Source: Candidatus Fimivivens faecavium (GTDB taxonomy: Bacteria; Bacillota; Clostridia; Oscillospirales; Ruminococcaceae). Taken from it: a stretch of 64,000 nt of DNA. Within the stretch, counting starts at the first letter, position 1. The number at the start of each line of letters is the position of its first letter. Positions 35,422 through 44,473 of the stretch are shown piece by piece. The stretch spans positions 35,988 to 99,987 of the forward strand of contig DVKH01000031.1 of assembly GCA_018716105.1 (NCBI GenBank), given 5' to 3'. Both the position numbers and the translations under genes were made by a program. The notes beneath the pieces are model-generated. The model was given only the letters and a program-made list of their open reading frames with translations. It had not been told where the DNA came from and did no database searches.

Positions 35422-37116
35422 ATGAAAGAATTTTCTAGTTTACAGCTCTCGGCAGAGCTGCTGCGCGCAATCGGGGACGTCGGCTATGACACGATGACCG
35501 ACATCCAGGAACGGGCGATTCCGCTCGCGCTCGAGGGCGGGGACCTGATTGGGCGGTCGAGCACCGGCACCGGGAAAACCGCCGCGTTTGGAATCCCGGT
35601 GGTCGAACGGTGCGTCCCGGGCGTGCGGACCCAGGCGCTGATCCTCTGCCCGACGAGGGAGCTTGCGATGCAGATCGCCGAGGAGATCCGCAAGTTTGCC
35701 AAATACAAGCCCGGCATCGGGATTGCGACCGTTTACGGCGGGCAGTCGATGGAGACGCAGATACGGCAGCTCAGGACCGCGGCGATTGTGATCGGCACGC
35801 CCGGGCGGGTGATGGACCATATGCGGCGGAAAACCCTTCGGCTCGACGGGCTTAAGATCGCGGTGCTCGACGAGGCGGACGAGATGCTCAACATGGGCTT
35901 TTACGAGGACATGCAGACCATCCTGAGCGAGGCGCCCGAGGAGCGGCAGACCCTCTTGTTTTCAGCGACCATGTCGCCGGAGATCATGAGGCTGACAGGG
36001 GAATTTCAGAAGGATCCCAAGATGGTGGCGGTCGATCAGGGGAAAAAGACGATTGGAACCATCGAACAGCTCTATTATCAGGTGCCGCAGTCGCGGAAGA
36101 TCGACACGCTCAAGCTCCTGCTCGAACTCTATGAGCCGAAGCGGAGCCTGATCTTCTGCAACACAAAAAAGATGGTTGACGATCTGGTCGCGGCGCTTGC
36201 GGCGGACGGCTTCCGGTGCATCGGCCTGCACGGCGATATGAAGCAGCAGACCCGCACGCAGGTGATGGAGGAGTTCAAAAGCGGGCGGATTGGGATCCTG
36301 ATCGCGACCGACGTCGCGGCAAGGGGAATCGACGCGCCGGATGTCGAGGCGGTGTTCAACTACGACATCCCGCAGGAGTTTGAATACTACATCCACCGGA
36401 TCGGCCGGACTGGGCGCGCGGGCAAGACCGGGCGGAGTTTCACCCTTGCGACCAACCGGAGCCAGGTCTATAAAATCCGGGAAATCGAGCGGTTTACCGG
36501 CGCGCCGATCGCGCTGCGGCCCGCGCCGAACGCGCGGGAGATCGCACAGAAGAAACAGGAGCTGTTCCTCGGGCGGGTGGCAGAGGCGGCCGAGACCAAA
36601 CCTTTTGAAGAATGGCGGCCGCTGCTCGGGCGGCTGCTGGAAACGGGGATTTCCGCCGAAGAGGCGGCGCTTGCGCTGATGGGGATGTTTGCACAGGCGG
36701 AGCCGAGGCGGCTGCCCGTCCTTCCGAAGGAGGAACCGGCCCGGCCCGAGGGCGGAGCGTCTGGCCGCCGCGTCTGGGTCAGCCTCGACATCGGGCGGGA
36801 TCAGAGAATCGCGCCGAATTATATCGTTGGGGCGATGGTCGATGCGGCCGGAATCCCGGCGAAGGCGATTGGAAAAATCGAGATCTACGACGGGCACACG
36901 AATGTGGAGCTGAGCCGGCCGGATGCGGAGCTTGTGATGGAGAACATGCAGGGTTCCCGGATTCGGGGATGCCCGGTGAAGGTGACGCTCAAGGGCGAAT
37001 CGGAAGGGCGGATGCGGTATGGCCAAAAACGCAGGCCCGGCTCCGGGAAGCCGCGCTTTGCGCGGGACGCTCGGGAACCTTATACCAAGCGCAGGGGGGC
37101 CAGGCGCGGCGATTAG
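35422..37116 (+). CDS. DEAD-box RNA helicase with DbpA-type RNA-binding domain
   Basis: A 564-residue ATP-dependent RNA helicase. It shows the Q motif region (MTDIQERAIPLALEG), Walker A SSTGTGKT, PTRELAMQ, DEADEML, SATM, and HRIGRTGRAGKTG. A linker (about 375-450) is followed by a DbpA RNA-binding-like domain (VWVSLDIGRDQRIAPNYIVGA) and a basic Arg/Gly tail. The family acts in ribosome assembly and cold response. The ATG at 35422 is preferred; an overlapping ATG at 35418 stops after six codons. Confidence 0.95.
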   Translation: MKEFSSLQLSAELLRAIGDVGYDTMTDIQERAIPLALEGGDLIGRSSTGTGKTAAFGIPVVERCVPGVRTQALILCPTRELAMQIAEEIRKFAKYKPGIGIATVYGGQSMETQIRQLRTAAIVIGTPGRVMDHMRRKTLRLDGLKIAVLDEADEMLNMGFYEDMQTILSEAPEERQTLLFSATMSPEIMRLTGEFQKDPKMVAVDQGKKTIGTIEQLYYQVPQSRKIDTLKLLLELYEPKRSLIFCNTKKMVDDLVAALAADGFRCIGLHGDMKQQTRTQVMEEFKSGRIGILIATDVAARGIDAPDVEAVFNYDIPQEFEYYIHRIGRTGRAGKTGRSFTLATNRSQVYKIREIERFTGAPIALRPAPNAREIAQKKQELFLGRVAEAAETKPFEEWRPLLGRLLETGISAEEAALALMGMFAQAEPRRLPVLPKEEPARPEGGASGRRVWVSLDIGRDQRIAPNYIVGAMVDAAGIPAKAIGKIEIYDGHTNVELSRPDAELVMENMQGSRIRGCPVKVTLKGESEGRMRYGQKRRPGSGKPRFARDAREPYTKRRGARRGD

Positions 37117-37171
37117 CCGGCATGGGCGGGGGCGTTGACAGCTCCGGCGGCCCGCCGCCTGGAAACAGAAT

Positions 37172-37215
37172 AAAACCCGATGGAAACGGATGCGTTTCCA
37201 TCGGGTTTTTCGCTT
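37172..37215 (+). terminator. Intrinsic terminator of the DEAD-box gene
   Basis: A perfect 16-bp stem (37172-37187 with 37194-37209) followed by TTCGCTTTTT. Confidence 0.9.
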
Positions 37216-37312
37216 TTTCCGGCTTTTTTGAAAGAATACCGGTTCGGACATGGGATTTGATGAACCTTTTCGGCTTTTCCCGCCTATGATGAAGCAAAGG
37301 GGGAATCGCATC

Positions 37313-37600
37313 ATGTCGGTTGCATTCTGGATGGTCCTCGCGCTCTGCCTGGCGGCGGCGGCCGCGCCGTTTGTTCCGCGCCTTCAGGCGGCGAGCGGGA
37401 CGCTCTCGCGGTGCGCGGTCGCGGTTTTGCTCTATTCATTGAGCTGCGGGCTGTTTTCGGAACTCACAGCGGCGCACGGCCGGGCCTATTCGGCGGCGGG
37501 CGTAACGGCGATCACCGCCGGGGCGGCTGCGGCCGCGGCCGCGGGGACGGTTCTGCTGGCAAAAGCGCTGGGGAACTGGTGGAACCGGCCTAAGCTCTGA
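37313..37600 (+). CDS. Small membrane protein, unknown
   Basis: About 95 residues with two to three Ala-rich hydrophobic helices (residues 4-25, 32-48 and 55-80) and no recognisable motif. The ATG at 37313 lies 10 bases after AAAGGGGG. It converges on the UvrD-type gene with only 4 bases between stops. The Ala-rich composition could partly reflect the high GC content, so coding is likely but not certain. Confidence 0.6.
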   Translation: MSVAFWMVLALCLAAAAAPFVPRLQAASGTLSRCAVAVLLYSLSCGLFSELTAAHGRAYSAAGVTAITAGAAAAAAAGTVLLAKALGNWWNRPKL

Positions 37601-37604
37601 CGGG

Positions 37605-39695
37605 TCAGAGCCGGTCGGCGAAGGTGACAAGGGGACCCTCCTCGAGAAAGATGTCGAGGGTCAGGGTCTTGACGCCGAGCTTTCCAAAATCGACCCGGCA
37701 GCTGTTCTGTTCCGGCGTGACCGAGAGGACGACGCCGTAGCCGAAAAACCGGTGGAGGATTCTGCGCCCGGAAAGCTCGTCCCGAAGGCAGCCTTTCTCA
37801 TGGTTTGATGGTTTTGGCGCCGCGATCCGATCGAGATAGCGGGAGGGGAGGCGGGAAGGGGAGAGCAGTTCGAGCCGCTCCTTCGCGCGGGTGGCGGCGA
37901 CATAGCAGAGGCGGTTTTCGTCCTCCATTGAGCCGGGAAGCCCGCGCTTTCGGTCCCGGATCGCGCCGAGCGAGGGGAGAATCCCCTCGGTCACGTCGAT
38001 CAGCCAGACAAAGTCGAATTCTAGTCCCTTCGCCGCATGGATGGTGGAAAGGGTGATCCGGCGGTCGACGTCGGGGGAGGCGTGCGCGGCGATCATCGCG
38101 TCAAGGCTGTCGATGCGCCCGGCCAGCTCCTCAAAGCCGCGGCAGTCCCGCGCGAGCATGCGCAGCGCCTCGAGCTTCTGCTCGCCGAGGGCGAGCTGTT
38201 CCCCGCCGCCGCAGCGGTTCTCAAGAAAGCGGCGGTAATTCATCGGGCCGAGGATGAAATCGACCGCGTCGGCCGGGGAGAGCGAACGGAGCTTTTCGAG
38301 ATTGCTCCGAAGGAGGGCAAGCGAAGCGCTGTTGACGGTTTCCTGGCTCCGGTGGAGCAGGAAGCTGACCACTGCTTCCCCGGGACGGCATTTTTTGCGG
38401 GCTTCCTCACACATCGCGCGGGAGATATAGGCGCCGAGCTTATAGTAAACGCGCTCAAACGCATCGAGATCCGATGGCCTCAGCGCGAGGCCCATGACGC
38501 TCAGTACGTCGCGCACGACAAGGCTTTTGGCGAAGGCGCTTTGATGCTCGCGCATGAAAAAACCGATTCCGGCGCGGTCGAGCATGGAGGCGACCCCGAT
38601 GGCGGACGGGTTGTTCCGGTAGAGCACCGCGGCCGTTTTTCCGCTGGGGAGACTGGTCAGCCCTTCGAGCAGGCGGGCGTACTGCGCGGGCGCGTCCTCG
38701 AGCGGGGCAACTGCGACGGCGGGGCCGTCCTCGCGGGCGGGGAGGATGGTTTTTTCGAAGCGGTTACGATTCAATGAGATAATCTTCTGCGCCGCCTCGG
38801 CCACCGGCTTTGTGAGGCGGAAGCTCCGCTCCATCTTTAAAAGCCGGGTTCCCGGCCGGCGGCCGAAGGCGAGGAGATAGCCCGGGTCGGCGCCGCGGAA
38901 GGCGTAGATGCTCTGGTCCTCGTCGCCGACATAGAACAAACTTTCGCAGCCCGCGGAAAGGGTTTCGATCACCTGATGCTGGACAAGCGAAGTGTCCTGC
39001 GCTTCGTCGAGGCAGATATGGCGGAACCGTCCGCGGTATTCGGAAAGCAGAGCGGGGTCGGCGCGAAAGGCTTTGAGCGCCATTTCCATCAGATCATCGA
39101 AATCCATCAGGCGGCGGGCGCGCTTTTGCGCGCGGTAGGCGGAAAAGAGGGCTGGGAACTCGGGGAGGGACGCGGTTTTCGCGAACGTTTCCGCCGGGGT
39201 GCGGGTGTTTTGGCAGTAGCCGATGGCGCGGATTAGCTCTTCGAGCGTGTCGTCATCCGGGAACTCGCCGGTCTGTTCCCGGCAGAGCGGACGGAGAAGA
39301 TCGGCCTGGCGCAGCGACTGGCCGTCGATGAGGGTGGGGAGCGGCCGCCCCGAGCGGGACGAATAGGCGCGCAATACGCCGAAGCAGAAGCTGTGGATGG
39401 TGGAGAAGGCCGGGGATTTCGGGGCGACTGGGCCGAACAGCGCGGCGAACCGCGCCTTCATATCCCGGGCGGATTCCCGGCTGAAGGTGAGCGGGAGGAT
39501 CCGCTCCGGCAAAACGCCGTCCTCGAGCATCAGCGCGGCGATCCGGGAGACTGTGACGGTCGTCTTGCCGGCGCCCGGCACGGCGAGCAGCAGGACGGCG
39601 CCGGCACGGGCCGAAAGCGCCTCCCGCTGCTGCGGGTCGAATTCGATTTTGTGCTGCGCGCGGAGATAGGGGAGAAGTTTAAACGGCTGATCCAA
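37605..39695 (-). CDS. UvrD/Rep-type superfamily I helicase
   Basis: A 696-residue 3'-5' DNA helicase. Motifs: Q (FDPQQREAL), Walker A VPGAGKTT, DEAQDTSLVQ (II), GDEDQSIYAFRGAD (III), HAAKGLEFDFVWLIDVTEG (V) and YVAATRAKERLEL (VI). The last 55 residues (HRFFGYGVVLSVTPEQNSCRVDFGK) form a small Tudor/SH3-like C-terminal domain as in PcrA/UvrD, where it contacts RNA polymerase. The start is a TTG at 39695 with AAGGA about 10 bases upstream. Confidence 0.93.
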   Translation of the reverse strand: MDQPFKLLPYLRAQHKIEFDPQQREALSARAGAVLLLAVPGAGKTTVTVSRIAALMLEDGVLPERILPLTFSRESARDMKARFAALFGPVAPKSPAFSTIHSFCFGVLRAYSSRSGRPLPTLIDGQSLRQADLLRPLCREQTGEFPDDDTLEELIRAIGYCQNTRTPAETFAKTASLPEFPALFSAYRAQKRARRLMDFDDLMEMALKAFRADPALLSEYRGRFRHICLDEAQDTSLVQHQVIETLSAGCESLFYVGDEDQSIYAFRGADPGYLLAFGRRPGTRLLKMERSFRLTKPVAEAAQKIISLNRNRFEKTILPAREDGPAVAVAPLEDAPAQYARLLEGLTSLPSGKTAAVLYRNNPSAIGVASMLDRAGIGFFMREHQSAFAKSLVVRDVLSVMGLALRPSDLDAFERVYYKLGAYISRAMCEEARKKCRPGEAVVSFLLHRSQETVNSASLALLRSNLEKLRSLSPADAVDFILGPMNYRRFLENRCGGGEQLALGEQKLEALRMLARDCRGFEELAGRIDSLDAMIAAHASPDVDRRITLSTIHAAKGLEFDFVWLIDVTEGILPSLGAIRDRKRGLPGSMEDENRLCYVAATRAKERLELLSPSRLPSRYLDRIAAPKPSNHEKGCLRDELSGRRILHRFFGYGVVLSVTPEQNSCRVDFGKLGVKTLTLDIFLEEGPLVTFADRL

Positions 39696-39735
39696 CGCCC
39701 GATCCTTCCTTTCTGGAGGGGGATTTCTGCATTGA

Positions 39736-39963
39736 TCATATCAAAACCGCAGTCAAGGCGCAAGAGCCGGCGGTACGCGGGCGCGTTTTACGGCCGCTCC
39801 TGTTTGAGCTTCCATGCGGCCGGAAGAAGGAAGAGCGCAGCCAAATGGCCGCGCTCAAAGGTTGTTTTTCGTCCGAGTCGGCAAGGCGGAACAGACAAAA
39901 CTTATCAAACAGCTTGTTGTCGTCATATACGGGCCGCACCAACTCGCAGTCGTGGTACTCCAT
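39736..39963 (-). pseudogene. Possible small gene or gene remnant
   Basis: The frame gives a natural-looking protein start (MEYHDCELVRPVYDDNKLFD then KFCLFRLADSDEKQ), with G/C-rich third positions, but no ribosome site at this ATG. The same frame stays open about 12 codons further upstream to a TGA. A well-placed GAGAGGG plus ATG near 40010 lies in another frame. A frameshifted or truncated gene would explain this; chance cannot be excluded. Confidence 0.3.
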
Positions 39964-40115
39964 GCAGATGGGAAGCCGTCCGCACAGGAGCGCCTTGTTT
40001 TCTCATGCATCGTGGATTCCCTCTCTCCGCCGCCGTGTCCGGCCCGCTTGAGGACGGCCGATTTTCATAAATCGATGATATCACACCGGTTTCTCCAGCT
40101 CAAGCCAAAGCCGAC

Positions 40116-40147
40116 AACGGGCCGCCGGCGGTCGCCGGCGGCCCGTT
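40116..40147 (-). terminator. GC-rich hairpin at the end of the membrane protein gene
   Basis: A perfect 15-bp stem (40116-40130 with 40133-40147) lies 10 bases beyond the stop of the leftward gene. No T-run follows. Confidence 0.55.
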
Positions 40148-40157
40148 TGGGGATGGA

Positions 40158-41834
40158 TCAGGACTGGGAAAACATGAGGTTGTCGAATTCGAGGGCAGAC
40201 AGGACCGGCTGGCCTTCCGCTTCGTAGTATCTGACCGAAATGCGGTCGCCAGGCTGGGTGAGGACGATTTCATCGGAGACGGAGGAGGTGACGGTGAAGA
40301 TTTTGTTCTGCATCTCTTCGAGGATCAGGAAGTAGACCGTTTCGTTTCCGTCGAACTGGCCCTTGATCCGGAGCACGGTGCCGGAGCTTGTTTTCTCCTC
40401 GCCTCCGGTTTGGATCACGTCGGAACTGACGCCGCTCTGGCGGAGCGCCGACTGGTAGTTTTGGAACGCATCTTCCATAGTGTCCCCGACGCCGACAATG
40501 GAATAGCTCTCCACCGAGACGAGCGCGTACTGCTTGATGAGGCCCTCCCGGTCCTTAAGGGTCATGAAATAGGACGGGGTCCCATCGACGTTCAGGATGA
40601 TTGGGAAGGAAGCGTAGTAGCCGAGATGCTGGACCTTGCCCTGCGCGGAGGCCTGGGCCGCGGCCTCGGTTGCGCCGTTCATCTGATAGAGCAGCGGCTC
40701 CTTCGTCACCATATCGACCATCATGAAGCCGATGGCGCTTTCGTCGTTGCCGACGCTGGTCAGGCCCGTGAACAGGTAGCAGCGGCCGTTGTTATAGATG
40801 ATCGCCTCGCCCTGGGATGGGCGGTATTTGTCTTTGTCGGAGAAGTTCAGAAATCCGTGGACGTATTCGCCTTTGTTCCGGATCTGGGAGATGATGAAGT
40901 CCTCGGGCTGAACCCGGTCGACCCATTCCGGGACGTTGTCGAGGGTGTATTTTTTCGTCTCGCCGGTGGTGGCGTTGACGATGATGACGCCGTCCGCCTC
41001 CGGCAGCGCGAAGCCGCGCAGGTTTTTATAGGTGGTGACGATCCAGTGCGGGACGCCGCTGTCGTCGAGCTCAAACGAGTAGTCGGTGATCCCGGTGAAG
41101 AGCGCCGAGGTAAAGCGCGTGTAGCGCGTCAGGTCGTGCAGGAGATAGGAGTTCGGCTGGTATTTGATCAGGTGGCTGTCGACGTATTCGACGTCGTTCA
41201 TATTGGTTGCCGAGACGACCACATAACCCGGGGTGCCCGAGAGGTTGGTCAGCCACTTGAAGAAGCCGGAATGGTGGAGCGGGACCGCCCAGACCAGCTT
41301 CCCGTCCACCCGCTGGATGGTCGGCTCGCCCAGGACGACCTGGCTTCCGAGCGAGGGCCGCTCGCCGAGCTTTTTGTCCGCGAGCTTGGAGGCGAGGGCC
41401 TTGTCGACGATCGGGACCTGGGAAATGTCGAGCACCTGCATATCGCTGGAAAAGCTCTGAACCTGCGGGTCTCCGAGCTGGTCGCGGTAGGCTTTCCAGT
41501 TGAAGAGGACAGTGGAGAAGATCATTGCGACGACGAACAGTACCCACGGCGCCGCCAGCAGGATCTTGACAAGACGCGGGATCATCCCGAACGAAAAACC
41601 CTGGAGGTTCACCTGGATCCGCCCGGCTTCGTCTGCCGATAAAAGCCCGCGGAGCGATCCGCCGAGCCGGAAGAACGACCAGACGAGCAGATAGACGCTG
41701 ATGACGACGCACCAAAAAAAGGCGCTGTCGGCGTAGAACGGATTGAGATTGATTGAATTGGCAAAGATATGGTAGAGAAACGCGAGGGTGATGACTGAAT
41801 AGGTCGCGGCTTGGAATTTCCTGAGCTTTTTCAA
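40158..41834 (-). CDS. Membrane protein of unknown function with large extracytoplasmic domain
   Basis: About 558 residues. Helices lie near residues 10-28, 35-55 and 88-112; the remaining 440 residues form a hydrophilic, beta-rich domain with repeated phrases of YF...V-type strands. I do not recognise the family. The TTG at 41834 has GGGAGG 7 bases upstream; the frame is open to 41996 but that part overlaps the promoter. Monocistronic with its own strong promoter. Confidence 0.8.
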   Translation of the reverse strand: MKKLRKFQAATYSVITLAFLYHIFANSINLNPFYADSAFFWCVVISVYLLVWSFFRLGGSLRGLLSADEAGRIQVNLQGFSFGMIPRLVKILLAAPWVLFVVAMIFSTVLFNWKAYRDQLGDPQVQSFSSDMQVLDISQVPIVDKALASKLADKKLGERPSLGSQVVLGEPTIQRVDGKLVWAVPLHHSGFFKWLTNLSGTPGYVVVSATNMNDVEYVDSHLIKYQPNSYLLHDLTRYTRFTSALFTGITDYSFELDDSGVPHWIVTTYKNLRGFALPEADGVIIVNATTGETKKYTLDNVPEWVDRVQPEDFIISQIRNKGEYVHGFLNFSDKDKYRPSQGEAIIYNNGRCYLFTGLTSVGNDESAIGFMMVDMVTKEPLLYQMNGATEAAAQASAQGKVQHLGYYASFPIILNVDGTPSYFMTLKDREGLIKQYALVSVESYSIVGVGDTMEDAFQNYQSALRQSGVSSDVIQTGGEEKTSSGTVLRIKGQFDGNETVYFLILEEMQNKIFTVTSSVSDEIVLTQPGDRISVRYYEAEGQPVLSALEFDNLMFSQS

Positions 41835-41886
41835 GGAACATCCTCCCAACTGTATCATAAACTGATATATCGTAATTAGATATGAA

Positions 41887-41915
41887 ATTCTATCATACAA
41901 ACAGGTTGTTGTCAA
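41887..41915 (-). promoter_or_regulatory. Strong promoter of the 558-residue membrane protein gene
   Basis: On the minus strand, TTGACA (41915-41910), 17 bp, TAGAAT (41892-41887). It confirms that the start codon is downstream, at 41834. Confidence 0.8.
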
Positions 41916-41953
41916 TCGAACGGCCATACAGCCGGGGGAATGGCAGAACATCG

Positions 41954-41982
41954 TTGCCATGCGGATTTTCGTGTGATATACT
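41954..41982 (+). promoter_or_regulatory. Promoter of the transketolase genes
   Basis: TTGCCA (41954-41959), 17 bp, TATACT (41977-41982). Predicted start near 41989, with a leader of about 87 bases. Confidence 0.65.
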
Positions 41983-42075
41983 GGCTTAAGGTTCAAAGAA
42001 ACCGCTGCGGCGGGATAAAACGGGCATTTGCGGCCTGCGGCGGGTTCTCTGTATTTTTACTGGAGGTGCAAATAG

Positions 42076-42912
42076 ATGCAAAAACAGGAAGCGGACAGGC
42101 TCCGCAGACTGGCGGCCGAGATCCGGATTGAGACGCTGCGGGGGCTTGGAACGCTCGGCTTCGGGCACATCGGCGGGTCGTTTTCGATCGCTGACCTTCT
42201 GGCGGTGCTCTATGGGAAGCAGATGAACATCCGGCCCGAGGATCCCAAGTGGGAAGACCGCGACTGGCTGGTCTGCTCCAAAGGGCACGCGGGACCGGCC
42301 GTTTACGCCGCGCTCTGCGTCAAGGGGTATTTTCCGAAGGAATGGATGCTGGAGATCAATAAACCCGGCACCCATCTGCCAAGCCACTGCGACCGGATTC
42401 TGACCCCGGGCGTCGACATGACGACCGGTTCCCTTGGGCAGGGTTCCTCCGCCGCGGCCGGAATCGCGCTCGGCAACCGGATGAACGGGAAAGACAGCTA
42501 CACCTATCTGATCCTCGGCGACGGCGAGATTCAGGAGGGACAGGTCTGGGAGGCGATGGGCTTTATCGCCCAGCAGAAGCTCTCCCACCTGATTGCGTTT
42601 GTGGATTACAACAAAAAGCAGCTCGACGGATATGTCAGGGACATCATCGACGAAGCGAACATCGACGAACGGATGCGGGCGTTCGGCCTTCATTCTGTTG
42701 TGGTGGACGGGCATGACGTTGAGGCGATCGACGCGGCGATTGAAGAGGCCAAGAGCCTCCAGAAGCCCGCCTGCATCGTTCTCGACACCGTCAAGGCGAA
42801 GGGCTGCGTCTTTGCGGAGGACCTTTTCGCGAACCACAGCATCAACATCTCCGCCGAGCAGATGGAAGAGGGCATCCGTGCGCTTGAGGAAGAGAAAAGG
42901 AGGTGGGCGTGA
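42076..42912 (+). CDS. Transketolase, N-terminal (thiamine diphosphate-binding) subunit
   Basis: A 278-residue protein corresponding to the first third of a full transketolase. It has LGFGHIGGSFSIADLLAVLYG, the CSKGHAGPA block, and the thiamine diphosphate/Mg motif GDGEIQEGQVWEAMGF. It transfers two-carbon units between sugar phosphates only when paired with the C-terminal subunit, whose ATG overlaps its stop. The ATG at 42076 follows GGAGGTG. Split transketolases are common in Firmicutes and archaea. Confidence 0.92.
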   Translation: MQKQEADRLRRLAAEIRIETLRGLGTLGFGHIGGSFSIADLLAVLYGKQMNIRPEDPKWEDRDWLVCSKGHAGPAVYAALCVKGYFPKEWMLEINKPGTHLPSHCDRILTPGVDMTTGSLGQGSSAAAGIALGNRMNGKDSYTYLILGDGEIQEGQVWEAMGFIAQQKLSHLIAFVDYNKKQLDGYVRDIIDEANIDERMRAFGLHSVVVDGHDVEAIDAAIEEAKSLQKPACIVLDTVKAKGCVFAEDLFANHSINISAEQMEEGIRALEEEKRRWA

Positions 42913-43883
42913 TGGATTTTCGCGTGTTGGAAACCATCGGGCCGGACAGCCGCGAGATGCGGGCGTATTTTTCTGAAAAGATGAATGAGCTCGCCGAGCG
43001 GGACGAGCGGATCGTTTATCTCTGCGCCGATCTGGTTGGGACCCTTTCGATGGGTTCGTTCCTCAAAAAATTCCCGGAGCGGGGGTATAACGTCGGCATC
43101 GCCGAGGCGAACATGATCGGCGTTGCGGCCGGCCTTGCGGCGACCGGGAAGATCCCGTTCTGCAATTCGTTCGGGCCGTTCGCGACCCGGAGATGCTTTG
43201 ATCAGGTGTTCCTCTCCTGCGCCTACGCGCGCCTCAACGTCAAGATCATCGGAAGCGACCCCGGCGTGACGGCGGCTTTTAACGGCGGCACGCATATGCC
43301 GTTCGAGGATGTCGGCATCATGCGCTGCATCCCCGGCATCACGATTATCGACCCGTGCGACGCGGCGCAGACGGTCTGGGCGCTGGAAGAGGCGGCGAAA
43401 AACGACGGCGTCTATTATATCCGCACCGTGCGCAAGGGGTCGACAAAGGTCTATGCCGACGGTTCGGCCTTCGAAATCGGGAAGGCCGCGAAGCTCCGGG
43501 AGGGAAAGGACGTTTCGATTCTCGCCTGCGGGATCCTCGTGCCCGAGGCGCTCCGCGCGGCGGATGCGCTCGAAAAGGAGGGGATTTCCGCCCGGGTGCT
43601 CGACATGTACAGCATAAAACCCATCGACCGGGAAGCGGTTGCCGCGGCGGCGAGGGAAACCGGCTGCATTGTGACGGCCGAAAACCACAACGTAATCGGC
43701 GGCCTCGCAAGCGCGGTTTCCGAGGCGCTTGGCGAGACGTTCCCGGCGCCGGTGGAAAAGGTCGGCGTGATGGATGAATTCGGCGAGGTCGGCCCGGAAA
43801 AATATCTGCGCGAGCGGTTCCATCTCACCTCCGAGGCGATTGCCGCGGCGGCCAGGAGAGCGGTCGCGAGAAAAGCGAAGTAA
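42912..43883 (+). CDS. Transketolase, C-terminal (pyrimidine-binding) subunit
   Basis: A 323-residue partner of the previous gene. It has the pyrimidine-binding domain (CADLVGTLSMGSFLKKFPER, IAEANMIGVAAGLA) and the transketolase C-terminal domain (VSILACGILVPEALRAADAL, VTAENHNVIGGLASAV). The ATG at 42912 overlaps the upstream stop (GTGATG) with AGGAGG 8 bases before, ensuring equal synthesis. A 1-deoxyxylulose-5-phosphate synthase-like identity is less likely because of the split form. Confidence 0.92.
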   Translation: MDFRVLETIGPDSREMRAYFSEKMNELAERDERIVYLCADLVGTLSMGSFLKKFPERGYNVGIAEANMIGVAAGLAATGKIPFCNSFGPFATRRCFDQVFLSCAYARLNVKIIGSDPGVTAAFNGGTHMPFEDVGIMRCIPGITIIDPCDAAQTVWALEEAAKNDGVYYIRTVRKGSTKVYADGSAFEIGKAAKLREGKDVSILACGILVPEALRAADALEKEGISARVLDMYSIKPIDREAVAAAARETGCIVTAENHNVIGGLASAVSEALGETFPAPVEKVGVMDEFGEVGPEKYLRERFHLTSEAIAAAARRAVARKAK

Positions 43884-43895
43884 ACGGAAAATCTA

Positions 43896-43933
43896 AAAAC
43901 GCCCTGCGGCAAAAATCTGCCGCAGGGCGTTTT
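43896..43933. terminator. Bidirectional terminator
   Basis: A perfect 16-bp stem, AAAACGCCCTGCGGCA (43896-43911) with 43918-43933. The arms end in A4/T4, so it can serve both the transketolase genes and the leftward operon. Confidence 0.85.
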
Positions 43934-43951
43934 GGCAATCGAATGAAAATT

Positions 43952-44473
43952 TCAGGAATCGGAGTTTTCTTCTTTCTGGCGGCGCAGTTCCTGTTTCACC
44001 CGGCAGTTGACCGCGCGCATGACCTGGCAGTAGGATTTGACGCCCGGATGGGCGAGCAACGTCATTCCAATCAGGAACTGGAGCAGGGCGGAGATCACGA
44101 GAGGGATGGTGATTGCGTTGAAAGCCTGCCCGATCCCGACGGCGGTGACGACCTGATTGAATTTATAGAAGGTGACGAAGGCGTTGAGAACCGGGATAAC
44201 GCCGCCGATGCGAAAACCCATGTCGTAGACGGACAGCGAGATGGCAAAGATCAAAAACATGTAAAAAACCATCCCGAAACCGATTTTGAAGGTAAAGGTC
44301 CCGAACAGGATTAAAACGAAATTTTCGATCATGAACGCGACAAACCACAGGGAGACCAGCAGGAAGATCAGCCGCCGCGCCCTTGCGAAGCTCACAGGAT
44401 TTGCGCTGCTGGCCTCTTCGACATACTGTTTGGTGAGGACGACTTTGGGGCTGTTGTGGATGGAATCAGACAT
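43952..44473 (-). CDS. Four-helix membrane protein, unknown
   Basis: About 173 residues with four hydrophobic helices in the middle (e.g. LIFLLVSLWFVAFMI, MVFYMFLIFAISLSVY) and charged ends. No family recognised. The ATG at 44473 has AAAGGAAAC upstream and overlaps the end of the acetyltransferase gene by 8 bases, so it is the last gene of a three-gene leftward operon. Confidence 0.75.
   Translation of the reverse strand: MSDSIHNSPKVVLTKQYVEEASSANPVSFARARRLIFLLVSLWFVAFMIENFVLILFGTFTFKIGFGMVFYMFLIFAISLSVYDMGFRIGGVIPVLNAFVTFYKFNQVVTAVGIGQAFNAITIPLVISALLQFLIGMTLLAHPGVKSYCQVMRAVNCRVKQELRRQKEENSDS

Larger units (their letters stand above)
39696..40157. other. 462-base region without a secure gene
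   Basis: It contains a possible small minus-strand frame at 39736-39963 and, at its end, a hairpin. No promoter or RNA gene was recognised. Confidence 0.5.
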
